Below, piece by piece: positions 34,001 to 40,347 of a stretch of 64,000 nucleotides of DNA. The position numbers and the translations under genes are program-made. The notes below the pieces were generated by a model, which worked only from the letters and a program-made list of their open reading frames with translations, was not told the origin of the DNA and made no database searches. Source of the DNA: a virus; the IMG/VR virus record IMGVR_UViG_3300008111_000019, positions 12,590 to 76,589 of that record; one strand, given 5' to 3'. How positions within the stretch are numbered: the first letter of the stretch is position 1; every line of letters starts with the position of its first letter.

Positions 34001-35726
34001 AGACGGAGAAACTGATTTATTTTTAACTAAAGCAGTTTACGATCAAACCACTAGAGTACTAGTCACTGTTGACGGACAAGCCATTGATACAGGATTTGTC
34101 AATAGCGGAGATTTCATAGATACCAAAGATAGAACTATGATTCAGTTTGGTATACCTCCTGAGTTTAGACAAGTTGTTAAGATAATTTGCTTTGGCAGTT
34201 CCGCACAAACGGATTCAACAGGTGTGCCGTTTATTAGAGTTAATCAACAGACAGTTTTTTATGATGGAGTGAACAGAAACTTTGATCTCGATAAATTTGT
34301 TGATCTAGGAAGAAACAGTGCTCAATCTGCAATCATTGTAGAAGTTGATGGCGAATATCTGCGTAACGTAGACAGCAATTATTTGATCTATGATGGTACA
34401 AACAATTCATTGACTCTAGGCACCGATCCAGAAGAGTCATTGGGATCTATCACTTCCGGATTTATTAAAGTCTATATTAACGGTCAGTTGAAGAGATTTG
34501 TTGTTGACTATATATTTGACGGTAACACAAATACGCTTACTATAAATGAGGATTCTCTAGAGATAGGTGATGTGGTATTGATTGTTAATGATCTTGCAGT
34601 TCAGTATAGATTAGAAAATAACAATATTGTAATTGCTCCTTCAGTACCATTGACAGTTAATGATCCAATAACAATTACATGGTTTAGCGAATATCCTACA
34701 CTTGATCTTATTAGCGATGAATTCAGTGGCGGAAAAGTAAATTACCAATTGCCAAGAAATCCAATCGATGTAAATTTCATATGGGTTTATAAAAATGGAG
34801 AAAGATTAACCAAAGATAGAGATTATTACCTGTCATTGCCGAGGGGAGTGGTTTATCTAGTGGATCCTACAATCAGAACTGATTTAATTAAAATTATACA
34901 GTTTGGCACTAAAACTTATGAGCCACCTAGAGCATTTGAAATCTATAAAGATATGTTGAATAACAATATCTATAAGAGATATCAAAAGAAAAATTCAGTT
35001 AAGTTGACTAAGGTTTTAAATTATTACGATACTACTGTAGAAGTATCAGATGCAACTCAATTATCTGAACCGATCCTAAGTAGAAATATTCCAGGTATCA
35101 TTACTATTAATAACGAGCGTATTGAATACTTTGCCAAGAGCGGCAATGTACTTTCTCAATTGCGTAGGGGAAGTCTAGGCACTGCTATTAAAGAATCGCA
35201 TGCTATTGGAAGTTATGTAATTGATTCGGGTAGTGGAGAAACTATTTCTTATACAGATACAGAATCTACCAATGATTTCTTAAGTGACGGAACCCCCGAC
35301 GATTCAACAGTGGGCGCAGCACAAACTATAGGACCGTTGGATTTCATACCTGCTAAATCTCAACGTAATTCTTGGTATAGAGATACTATCCCTCAAACTT
35401 ATGGACCATGCGATACTATCGAAGTATTTGTGGGTGGAAAACGATTGAGAAAAAATCCTATAGATTTATACAATTCAGAATTGTCTGCAAGTAGTCCTGC
35501 AGGCGATGAGCATATCGAAGCAGAGTTTAGTGTAGATGGATCTACAGCATTTGTGAGATTAACCGAAACAGTGCCTGCAGGAACCAAGATAACAGTGGTT
35601 CGTAAAACAGGTAGAATTTGGTATGACAAAGGCGAAACTACTGCAAGTACAGGAATATCTCTGCTATACAATGATACTCCAATCGCAAAATTCATCGATG
35701 CGGGTAGCACTGAATTGCCCGAATAA
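22017..35726 (+). CDS. Giant baseplate/adhesin protein (4569 aa) in the gp7 position
   Basis: A single uninterrupted 13.7 kb frame directly behind gp6, where T4 has gp7 and gp8. The N-terminus (to about 160) resembles wedge-attached structural proteins of marine T4-like phages (DKTVGYIGRRYGKTFNSTDV). A cupredoxin/YHYH-like domain follows (about 165-315, NIPGHPFFIRT, then LYYQSAIDPNFFGKF). Six modules of about 40 residues resemble CBM5/12 chitin-binding modules (about 222, 1468, 1724, 2215, 2358, 2471; pattern G-xx-V-x-Y-x-G-xx-Y-xA ... W). Six FG-GAP-like propeller blades span about 2170-2745. 'GSGY--xP-V-I-G' repeats occur near 3140 and 3485. Several 'F--DG-T--F-l' fibre modules occupy about 3580-4250. 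It probably joins the wedge and carries receptor- or glycan-binding domains. Exact family was not identified. Confidence 0.8.
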   Translation: MANTNYPDSGLPIRRTVELLPTIFQSEANAKFMSAVVDPLTQPGTLDKTVGYIGRRYGKTFNSTDVYLDTDQTLRSRYQLEPGVVVDENKKIKNFYDYLDFKNQLKFFNNDNENDNKITDQEHYTWNPPIDWDKFINYREYYWVPEFPPDIAITGQAQSITSTYRISLGANSYVFTPDGQTNNPTLTLYRGQTYKFNVNIPGHPFFIRTNLDVGVLFYNPAMPYSAGQIAVFDGKIWKAKVNISVNDGSSIDENSQDWELVDVYYDTFSFDYNNGVTGAGKETGTITFEVPLDAPDLLYYQSAIDPNFFGKFLIANVESNTKIDVEKEIIGKETYISSNGITLSNGMVIRFQGQVIPETYTALGNSGKYVVEGVGTSIRLVSVDDLVISPIDELNVPEVLFDDGGFDTEPFDDASLYPANKDYLTINRASADRNSWSRYNRWFHRSVLDYAHSVNNSDFAADEASRAKRPIIEFIPDIKIYNHGEIAKSSVDFIDDFTTDVFSVVEGSIGYIVDGESLFEGARVLITADTDNLVNNQIYRVKIITHNNKKQITLIKESDGDPVVNECLLVKRGKNNRGLMYHYNGDSWIKSQTKTKVNQSPLFDLFDENEISFGDQEVYPVNTFIGTPIVSYKIGNGPVDSELGFSLSYLNIDNVGDIQFNFNLDSDSFDYKIDREILTKKLATGFYRSQRDQYANSWTSLDRNFAQPVLDTIVIVNETDTIISTAIDWNSVEDAQIKKLLVLVNGIKSNVSYVRTRNKFVFSKNFSAGDTVTFKIYSDIPPDTGYYEIPLGLEKNPLNANITNFTLGQASDHLGTALELKDEIVGIFPGSSNLRDISQYQQFAKRFLKHSGSASVAMILLCDKDINIIKSLQFAKRSYTDFKNSFIKLSDELYLNQEPRDFVDTILNEISNNLTSANPFSNSDMVGSGAYTVLKYTVEDEGIKTFALSEKFDLETVSERAVYVYQNSQQLIHGIDYTFNSTFGFVLLNIDLAEGDEIEIREYVSTAVNFIPSTPTKLGLYKKYLPMKFLDDTYAEPKEVIQGHDGSITTAYGDFRDDILLELELRIYNNIKQQYDENVFDIDRILGGYYGNAEFTKRDLDKITNVEFLKWISDTNIDYINNNYIDTENPFTYTYSNMTDPSRSKNLPGYWRGVYEWFYDTTRPHTCPWEMLGFSEKPDWWESEYGPAPYTSNNLILWEDLRDGIVRQGLRKGIYDRYKRSSLMTHIPVDADGNLLDPLNSSLANDYSLINNQGPFVLGDRGPVEFAWRSSSEWPYAVVISLCLLKPFKFITDNFNKSNVVRNKINQITNIDSKVFFTVNDLVFYEKNKTASGLHLYVVDYLKNKTLNTDILQDKIKNIDVRLASRNSGFVDAAQQKYVLDSKNPKASSSSIFVPVENYDIIFNVSSPFGTVAYSGILIEKSNRGWKLSGYDREKPIFYYYQPVQSQSDSLITVGGVSEDFVDWIPNQFYGNGIIARYQGFFYRSLKSHNSGDSFEKINWQQLPSLPLKNAVTAFNRRTFNTIKIKELPYDTVFSDIQTVVDFILGYQEYLKSIGFVFDSYNTELKEPEDWNTSIKEFMFWSRHNWSIGSLIALSPAAKRVNLVTTLGVADNLLDSFYDYQVLKNDGTPLNPSNINVTRSFRTINISTADTNDGIYFVKFNMVLKENITIFSDRTVFNDVIYDKPTGYRQERIKSRGFRTVDWDGDYTSPGFIFDSVDISVWQPFTDYKLGDIVAYKSYYWTSKVNQLGTVEFDDKRWTKLDSTPTKGLVSNFDYRITQFEDYYEADTSGIGSSQRDLARHAIGYQQREYLQNLAEDEVTQFKLYQGFIREKGTANAIVKVFDKLSRTSDDSVVLKEEWAFKLGDVGGIDQTTEYEFQIDKDKFVVNPQPILLDSGVERTSVEDQYYRIYSSSFTLRPIPFTTQINPLIYYDGPSRNAGYVKLDHIDISIKSRDEILNLNIDEVKDNSNIWITFDKNSWTVLRYNEDPFLSVAGVIKEGQNIRCLTNRPHRLSADDIVGIQIQNLTGFFKLLEVTNDTFVVTPTSTDPVEIVDSSSAALGLFRTVRYSTYESMNKGEIALLKQGSKLWVDDAGSDTWEVVEKTKQYIDFTLLEYGITDPRGLGKAVLYIDSTKQIAASLPESNFVMIYTDKVSAGFTNIGLKQIIPAPDGFESATNGVFGEVLAVSPDYKWLAVASPRASGVKSTYREELLPIRSYLAGEIVLWQGRLWKAKVNIRVGDGSSINFNSDDWEPATLVEANSIGRNDGYLEQGMVTLYTYNNQQWEPSISLVSPRQEDFEQFGSSVSIGVSGNKYYMSVSAPGSLDSKGRVYLYYYNGTSWSYFENTSYMGLYDPTPGTFYPVSSIVWYENNFYEALYDNYGDGSTISVESNDWKRLDSVSTQFSLPTNISVDDDGSTLIEGLLTPSQQAELVKQGDRFGHSTTMSRDGSILVVSTPTSDGQYFANYRGVWKPYNEYKPNDVVKYQGGYHKFSVIDSANDESLNNPPDAGNPWVNVGDSTYQTSGKIYIYKRDENNRYNLVQTITEQNINQVNDSTADVNIMSGDEFGFALDIDSSGRTLVVSSPKADVFSQTQGAVYVFKTNDLNDVEFRLVQKLTSFEYLTNEYFGSAISISPNTERIVVGAKNSPFDLITRFNQGTTFDKNKTVFKDSQGFPGQAYVFERKSEGYFLVEKLDTDFIPNESFGESLDCVGNVIVVGSPRYKVEDSTKGNIRLFKKPVDINSLKTIAEESQLVDINKIKNVELYNNINDIKLADIDIIDGYKMKILGVADQEITWKTPYDPAIYILATTDQVIDESQAWYEKNVGRVWWDLSTTKFINYEQGDLAYRIGNWNVQAAGSTVDVYEWIESLLLPSEWSLLADTVEGLAEGISGQPKHPDDSVYNTKILFNPNSGEQVGTKYYFWVKNKNTLPESANRKISISAVANYISSPIGTGLPFVALIDTDKILAYNLPTIISSDTALLNIEYLTSQGRINQSHKEYQLLTEGIADSLPADILERKWLDSLVGYDQAGNAVPDISIPQRQRYGLKFRPRQSMFVDKAVALEGAIEYINNILITRPFTDLVDFVRLGSVDGLPNEELNEYDVAIDTLIDLSQVGTTRIRKAEFSVNIINGEVDTIDIINPGFGYRNVPYIEIEGTGSGAKAEVTIDNQGKINSITVVARGKKYTSALVKIRAFSVLIKSDSSYNNFWSIYSWDDVRRTFFRSKSQGYDVTRYWEYVDWWAEGFDSQVKVTKEITNIYEEPTISVEVGQLIRIKEYSGGGWAVIQKTEDGAGNLLSNYNLVGRKHGTLQIIPLLYNSISNRLGYDGTGAYDSNLYDIQPIKELRIILDAVKNDIFVDDLRVEWNKLFFNSVKYALAEQNSADWLFKTSFLNAIHNVGDLDQRPTYKNDNLDSYKKYIEEIKPYKTTIREYTSRYTEKQNSGLATTDFDLPAAYSTVDGKILPVNEDYNRFNEYPWKSWDDNKGYNIIAVEVANGGSGYVSAPTVLIEGDGQGATGIAYVSNGQVRAVRIINEGSGYTKTPTVLLVGGNGSSPDNARAVAILGKSLVRTFDLNLKFDRISKTGTFTSYSKVQQFTATGSSAVFELAFAPKTEKRFITVTLNNQIVLSSQYAVDLYKSSVDEFDLLRGKIRFLTPPKAGDQITVEYEFNSSLLDSVDRINRYYAPTSGMLGKETNQLMTGIDFGGVRIQGTTFDVTGGWDALPWFVDNWDSVESSSDFYYAADGSTTFVVLPFTPASNQAISIYLKRETETKSTRIDDPAWTPSWDSSVSINPSAQMPTFIGDGSTNVVEIGSYVSTQAGDTLIFRTLESDGSVTIVDANLLDTRITGGSLSNIGGAYVNATGTMAEEISIDGDKFISPDQVPAPEENVPGQVLDSLSFKVFTTEDPGAAHLQNKVIIADGTTKKFNIGLNIFESTGVMVYVNKIKQDYAEDSSINYTIDFVNNQIEFAVAPILGSVIEIISVGIGGISLIDYQEFVADGETDLFLTKAVYDQTTRVLVTVDGQAIDTGFVNSGDFIDTKDRTMIQFGIPPEFRQVVKIICFGSSAQTDSTGVPFIRVNQQTVFYDGVNRNFDLDKFVDLGRNSAQSAIIVEVDGEYLRNVDSNYLIYDGTNNSLTLGTDPEESLGSITSGFIKVYINGQLKRFVVDYIFDGNTNTLTINEDSLEIGDVVLIVNDLAVQYRLENNNIVIAPSVPLTVNDPITITWFSEYPTLDLISDEFSGGKVNYQLPRNPIDVNFIWVYKNGERLTKDRDYYLSLPRGVVYLVDPTIRTDLIKIIQFGTKTYEPPRAFEIYKDMLNNNIYKRYQKKNSVKLTKVLNYYDTTVEVSDATQLSEPILSRNIPGIITINNERIEYFAKSGNVLSQLRRGSLGTAIKESHAIGSYVIDSGSGETISYTDTESTNDFLSDGTPDDSTVGAAQTIGPLDFIPAKSQRNSWYRDTIPQTYGPCDTIEVFVGGKRLRKNPIDLYNSELSASSPAGDEHIEAEFSVDGSTAFVRLTETVPAGTKITVVRKTGRIWYDKGETTASTGISLLYNDTPIAKFIDAGSTELPE

Positions 35727-35729
35727 ATA
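35722..35729 (+). promoter_or_regulatory. Late promoter-like octamer AATAAATA at end of giant gene
   Basis: AATAAATA overlaps the stop codon of the giant gene and ends five bases before the next ATG (35735). If used, RNA would start at or inside that codon. Either the message is leaderless or translation begins at the second ATG (35759). It may also be chance in AT-rich DNA. Confidence 0.35.
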
Positions 35730-35734
35730 CTACT

Positions 35735-36403
35735 ATGAACAAATCATCAGAGCCAAATATGATAGAAAATCAGCCCGAAAATCAACAAAAATATGAAAAA
35801 CCCAACGAATCTGGGGGTTTTCATTTCGAAGGACACATCAAAATATTTGATCCGGAAAACGGAGAAGTCCTAATAGATAAAAGAAATGCCATCCACTACG
35901 AAAATATGAGTGTGGCCATGGTCAATGCTTTGAGCAATCAAGGACAGGGAACCATATATGAAATGGTTTTTGGTAATGGTGGAACCACAGTAGATCCCAC
36001 AGGGTTGATCACATATCTAACAACTAATACTGTAGGTATCAATACTAGTTTGTATAATCAAACATACAATAAAGTAGTTGATCAAAATTCTGCTAATAAC
36101 ACAGATCCTGTGAGAAACAAGATGGAAATACGTCATATTAGCGGTGCTACTTACAGCGACATTATTGTAAGTTGTATCCTTGATTACTCTGAACCAGATG
36201 GTCAGCAGGCTTTTGATAATTCTGTAGACATGAGCGGAAATTTTGTATTTGATGAATTAGGTTTGCGCAGTTATAACCCAGACGGAACAGGAAAACTTCT
36301 AACACATGTTATATTTCATCCTGTGCAAAAATCATTGAACAGACTTTTACAAATCGATTACACGATTAGAATACAGAGTCTAACCAGTTTCGTTGAGGTG
36401 TAA
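35735..36403 (+). CDS. Virion structural protein, unknown role
   Basis: A 222-residue protein. After a polar first 30 residues (Asn/Glu/Gln/Pro-rich) it has a beta-rich domain: GGFHFEGHIKIFDPENGEVL, FDELGLRSYNPDG, LTHVIFHPVQKSLNRLLQID. The last segment has the look of baseplate- or fibre-associated proteins. The alternative start at 35759 would remove eight residues. It lies between the giant baseplate protein and the fibres, four bases ahead of the next gene, so it may be an adaptor. No family was recognised. Confidence 0.65.
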   Translation: MNKSSEPNMIENQPENQQKYEKPNESGGFHFEGHIKIFDPENGEVLIDKRNAIHYENMSVAMVNALSNQGQGTIYEMVFGNGGTTVDPTGLITYLTTNTVGINTSLYNQTYNKVVDQNSANNTDPVRNKMEIRHISGATYSDIIVSCILDYSEPDGQQAFDNSVDMSGNFVFDELGLRSYNPDGTGKLLTHVIFHPVQKSLNRLLQIDYTIRIQSLTSFVEV

Positions 36404-36406
36404 TAG

Positions 36407-38479
36407 ATGCCATATATTGTAAATTTTACAGATAAAGACAATAAACTGCCAATAACAGTTTATGATAATACATCTAGCAACGATACTAGTTTAACATTTC
36501 CTGGAAGAAACGTTACAGGATACGGACAGATTATTGCTGAAAACTTTTTGGCCATACTAGAAAATTTTGCCAAAGATACTGCACCAGTAAACCCAATCGA
36601 AGGCCAATTATGGTATGACACAGGGACTGCTAGATTAAAAATATGGGATAGCACTTTATGGAAAAGTGCGTCTAGTATCCAGACTAGCAGTGTTGAACCT
36701 CCAACTGAAGAAAGTAAAGTAGGTGAGTTGTGGGTTGATACAGTTAATCAACAGGTATATGTTTATTCTGGTACACGATGGATTTTAGTAGGTCCTACAT
36801 TTTCTACAGGTTTACGTAGCGGTCCACTAGTTGAATCTATTATAGACTCCGACAACATCACTAGGGTTGTATTAACCTTATACATTGAAGATGTGCCAGT
36901 GGTTATTATTAGTAGAGATAAATTTACTCCTAAAATTTCTATTTCTGGTTTTACAATTATTAACTCGGGATTCAATATTACTTCAAATGATGTAAGTGAA
37001 ATTGCTGCCGAAACTAAAATATGGGGTACTGCTACATCTGCAGAATCCTTAATTATCAATGATGTTGAAATTCCTGCTTCTCGATTTATGAGAACAGATA
37101 TAACAAACACTTCAGATTTTCCTATAAACATTAGAAATAACAGTGGTGTTTTGATTGGAGTCAATAGTAATTTCAGTATCAGCACTTCTGAAACCTCTGC
37201 AAAAATTTACAATAGTTCTGTAGGATCTAGTATAGATTTACAAATTAACAGAGAAGGGGCACCAACTACTGTATTAAGAGTTTTTGATAACAAGATAGGT
37301 ATAAACGTTGCTGCCCCGGAAGAGTCTTTAGATGTTGACGGAAATATTAGAACTAACGGAAGTTTAATATTAACCGGTACAGCATCTAGTACTAATTTTA
37401 ATAATGGTACGTTTAGAACTGCAGGCGGTGCAGCAATTTCTAAAAATCTATTAGTCGGCGAAGGTATAATAGTAAATGGCACAGCCAATTTTGAAAACAC
37501 TCAGCCGCAGACTACAGATACCTATGACTCCGGTAGTGTTACAAAGAGATGGAAAACAGTTAGAACTAAAACACTTGTAGCAGAAAATATTGAAGGTGTT
37601 TTAGTAGGTAACATTGTAGGTAATGCAACTACAGCAACCAATTTAAAATTTCCTACTACATTTAGAATTGAAGGAGATATTACATCTCCTAACGTATCGT
37701 TTGACGGACAGGTTGGCGGTCTAACTAAAACTTTCAACACCACACTGACTGCAACATTGATTAGTAGTAAAAATGAACCAGTTCCTAATACCAGCAAGCC
37801 CGATGACTATGTTTTAGTATTCAGAGGCGGTACTGGTCTATTAAAAGAAACCAGAGATGTATTCATTGGAGATTTAGGAGTACCAGTCGGAGGTATTATA
37901 CCTTTTGCAGGCGCTTTTGCTCCGTATGGTTATTTGCTTTGTGATGGTAGCGAAGTTGAAAAAACCAAATATAGTTTATTGTTTGACGTTATAGGTAATA
38001 CCTACAACGGAGCATTACCCTTAGTGGGTGTAGGTACATATCGTTTACCTGATCTGCGAGGCAGATTCCCCCTAGGTAAAGATAATATGGATAACGGAAT
38101 AACAGTGCCAAATACCACAGGTGGATATATTGATGCAGGTGGCGGAAATATTGACAGAGTTTCTGGTACTGCGCCTGATAACCTAGGCGACGGTGGCGGT
38201 CAATCTACTAATAATTTAACAGTGTCTAATCTTCCTGATCATGAACACAACATGAAAGGTTCTACAGGCCAGCAATATTATGCTTCTAGACTTGACACAG
38301 CCATTCCTTTAGATACAGGATCTTTTTCTGATAAAGGACCTACATCACTTGGTCAAACACAATATGTTCCTACATCGGGCGGAGTTAAGACTGCAGGAGC
38401 ACTGGGACAGGCCTTTTCAGTGATGAACCCGTACTTAACATTAAACTATATTATTCGCTCGGGCCCACCGAACTTCTAA
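36407..38479 (+). CDS. Tail fibre with collar domain, gp12-like
   Basis: A 690-residue fibre. The N-terminal region (about 1-190) is the first of four related copies in a row, with the motif GQLWYDTGTARLKIW. The middle is beta-rich repeats. The tail-collar domain lies at about 490-560 (GGIIPFAGAFAPYGYLLCDG, then YRLPDLRGRFPLG). It is followed near 608 by NLPDHEHNM, an HxH like the metal-binding histidines of the T4 short tail fibre gp12. This is probably a receptor-binding fibre of the baseplate. It is the only one of the four paralogues with a collar domain. Confidence 0.75.
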   Translation: MPYIVNFTDKDNKLPITVYDNTSSNDTSLTFPGRNVTGYGQIIAENFLAILENFAKDTAPVNPIEGQLWYDTGTARLKIWDSTLWKSASSIQTSSVEPPTEESKVGELWVDTVNQQVYVYSGTRWILVGPTFSTGLRSGPLVESIIDSDNITRVVLTLYIEDVPVVIISRDKFTPKISISGFTIINSGFNITSNDVSEIAAETKIWGTATSAESLIINDVEIPASRFMRTDITNTSDFPINIRNNSGVLIGVNSNFSISTSETSAKIYNSSVGSSIDLQINREGAPTTVLRVFDNKIGINVAAPEESLDVDGNIRTNGSLILTGTASSTNFNNGTFRTAGGAAISKNLLVGEGIIVNGTANFENTQPQTTDTYDSGSVTKRWKTVRTKTLVAENIEGVLVGNIVGNATTATNLKFPTTFRIEGDITSPNVSFDGQVGGLTKTFNTTLTATLISSKNEPVPNTSKPDDYVLVFRGGTGLLKETRDVFIGDLGVPVGGIIPFAGAFAPYGYLLCDGSEVEKTKYSLLFDVIGNTYNGALPLVGVGTYRLPDLRGRFPLGKDNMDNGITVPNTTGGYIDAGGGNIDRVSGTAPDNLGDGGGQSTNNLTVSNLPDHEHNMKGSTGQQYYASRLDTAIPLDTGSFSDKGPTSLGQTQYVPTSGGVKTAGALGQAFSVMNPYLTLNYIIRSGPPNF

Positions 38480-38489
38480 GGTATAAGAC

Positions 38490-40328
38490 ATGGCATATAC
38501 GATTAATAAAACAGACGGAACAATTTTAGCAACAGTGGCCGACGGACAGATAGATACTATCAGTAGTGATCTCACTTTGATAGGTAAAAACTATAGCGGT
38601 TTCGGCGAATCTATCAACGAAAATTTTATCAAATTACTGGAAAATTTTTCTAGCACAGCAGCACCAGATAATCCTATTAGAGGCCAAATTTGGTTCGATG
38701 TTAATGAACTTAAATTAAAAGTTTATAACGGCAATGCTTTTGTTCCTGTAAGTTCTGCAACTATTTCAAACACACAACCTACAAGTTTAGGTGTTGGTGA
38801 TTTATGGTTCAATGATGTTGATAAACAGTTATATTTTTATGATGGGTCTAACACTATACTTTTAGGTCCTGATTATTCTCAGAGTCAAGGCCTAAGCGGA
38901 TTAAAAGTAGCCAATATTTTAGACTCGCTCAATCAAAATCGAGTTATTACTTATTTGTATAATAACGGTATTTTGTTAGGAATATTTTCCAAAGATTCTT
39001 TTACTCCTAAGTTGCCTATACAAGGATTCACAGGAGAGATTAATCCAGGATTTAATTCCGGCACATTGTCCGGAATGAAATTTTATGTTACAGCCACTAA
39101 TGCTGACAGTTTAGGTAATCAACCTGCAAGTTCTTATGTAAGAAATGATACCAACAATATTATCAACGGCGGATTAATTCTTACTTCAAATTTAGGATTG
39201 ATTATCGGTGATGCAAGTCAAGGTCAATTTAACATTTCTGACGGTAATCTTACAATCGCTAATATTGCGTCTAACAAAGACATTACATTAACAGTAAGAC
39301 GAGATGTTATTGCTGAACAAGCAATTAAGATTAGATCTTTATCGAGAAAAATAAATCTTTATGAAGGTATACCTGATAGTGAAGTAGATGTTGGCGGGGA
39401 TCTAATTGTACAGGGAGATCTTACAGTTAATGGTGATTTTGTAACTATCAATACCAGCACATTGACTGTTGAAGATAAAAATATAGTATTAGCCAAGCAA
39501 ACCAACACTTTACCTACAGACGGAAATGCTGCTGGTGGCGGAGTGATATTACAAGGCGCCACTAGTCATGTGTTCTTATGGCACGATGTTGGTCAAGTAG
39601 CAACTTCTAACTCTTCGGAAGCGATTGCCGATGGGTATAACGATGCATGGCCTCAGTTAGCCAGCGGTGCTTGGAACAGTTCGGAACATATCAATTTAGC
39701 ATCCGGCAAAGAATTTAAGATCAATGGTGTTACAGTTTTATCTAGTACATCGCTTGGTCCTGGTATTACAAGTATTCCTGGCGTAACTAGTTTCGGTGCG
39801 CAAACTCAATTTACAGTAGATGATCTGTTTATGGATAACAGTACTATTGAAGTGACTGCTCCTAATACAGATTTGACGTTAGATATTAACGGCACAGGTA
39901 CCCTTAATTTAAGCAGTAAGAAAATTACCAACGTTGCTAATCCAACTTCTGCTCAAGACGCCGCCACAAAAAATTATGTAGACACTACAGTGCGAAGCAG
40001 AAGTATCGTGTTAAGTATGGATATTTCCGACGGTATATCTAACTCTGCTATCGCCGGATTAGTTGAGCAGGTAGCCCCTGCTGCTGAATATGCGAATGGA
40101 ACTATTGCCCGTGTACTATGTTCTCAATTAGTAAACGGTACTACATCTTTAGACATCAATCCGTTATTGTCTACAGGTACTACTGAATTTAACACACCAA
40201 CTGGTACTGCATTCGGTGTTAGCAGTATTGCTTTTGGATTAGCCACTGTAGCAGCACCGGGTATCCTTGTGTCTAGAACTGTAAAAACATTCCAGATCAT
40301 AAGCAGTGCTTGGTCGTTCGTATCATGA
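38490..40328 (+). CDS. Tail fibre paralogue 2
   Basis: A 612-residue fibre sharing the N-terminal attachment region of its neighbours (GKNYSGFGESINENFIKLLE, GQIWFDVNELKLKVY, then LWFNDVDKQLYFYDG). In the middle comes LTVNGDFVTINTSTLTVEDK, a motif common in shaft regions of marine phage fibres. The C-terminal 120 residues (after NYVDTTVRSRSIVLSMDISD) are a distinct tip with no match to the other three. This fits separate tips on a shared base. Start is ATG with AAGG upstream. Confidence 0.7.
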   Translation: MAYTINKTDGTILATVADGQIDTISSDLTLIGKNYSGFGESINENFIKLLENFSSTAAPDNPIRGQIWFDVNELKLKVYNGNAFVPVSSATISNTQPTSLGVGDLWFNDVDKQLYFYDGSNTILLGPDYSQSQGLSGLKVANILDSLNQNRVITYLYNNGILLGIFSKDSFTPKLPIQGFTGEINPGFNSGTLSGMKFYVTATNADSLGNQPASSYVRNDTNNIINGGLILTSNLGLIIGDASQGQFNISDGNLTIANIASNKDITLTVRRDVIAEQAIKIRSLSRKINLYEGIPDSEVDVGGDLIVQGDLTVNGDFVTINTSTLTVEDKNIVLAKQTNTLPTDGNAAGGGVILQGATSHVFLWHDVGQVATSNSSEAIADGYNDAWPQLASGAWNSSEHINLASGKEFKINGVTVLSSTSLGPGITSIPGVTSFGAQTQFTVDDLFMDNSTIEVTAPNTDLTLDINGTGTLNLSSKKITNVANPTSAQDAATKNYVDTTVRSRSIVLSMDISDGISNSAIAGLVEQVAPAAEYANGTIARVLCSQLVNGTTSLDINPLLSTGTTEFNTPTGTAFGVSSIAFGLATVAAPGILVSRTVKTFQIISSAWSFVS

Positions 40329-40347
40329 TAAAGAATTGGAGCGATAA

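Noticed and set aside
22017-35726. Giant frame as a misassembly or fused set of genes
   Set aside because: There is no internal stop, frameshift or repeat-induced break; domain order is plausible and the junctions with gp6 and the next gene are tight.
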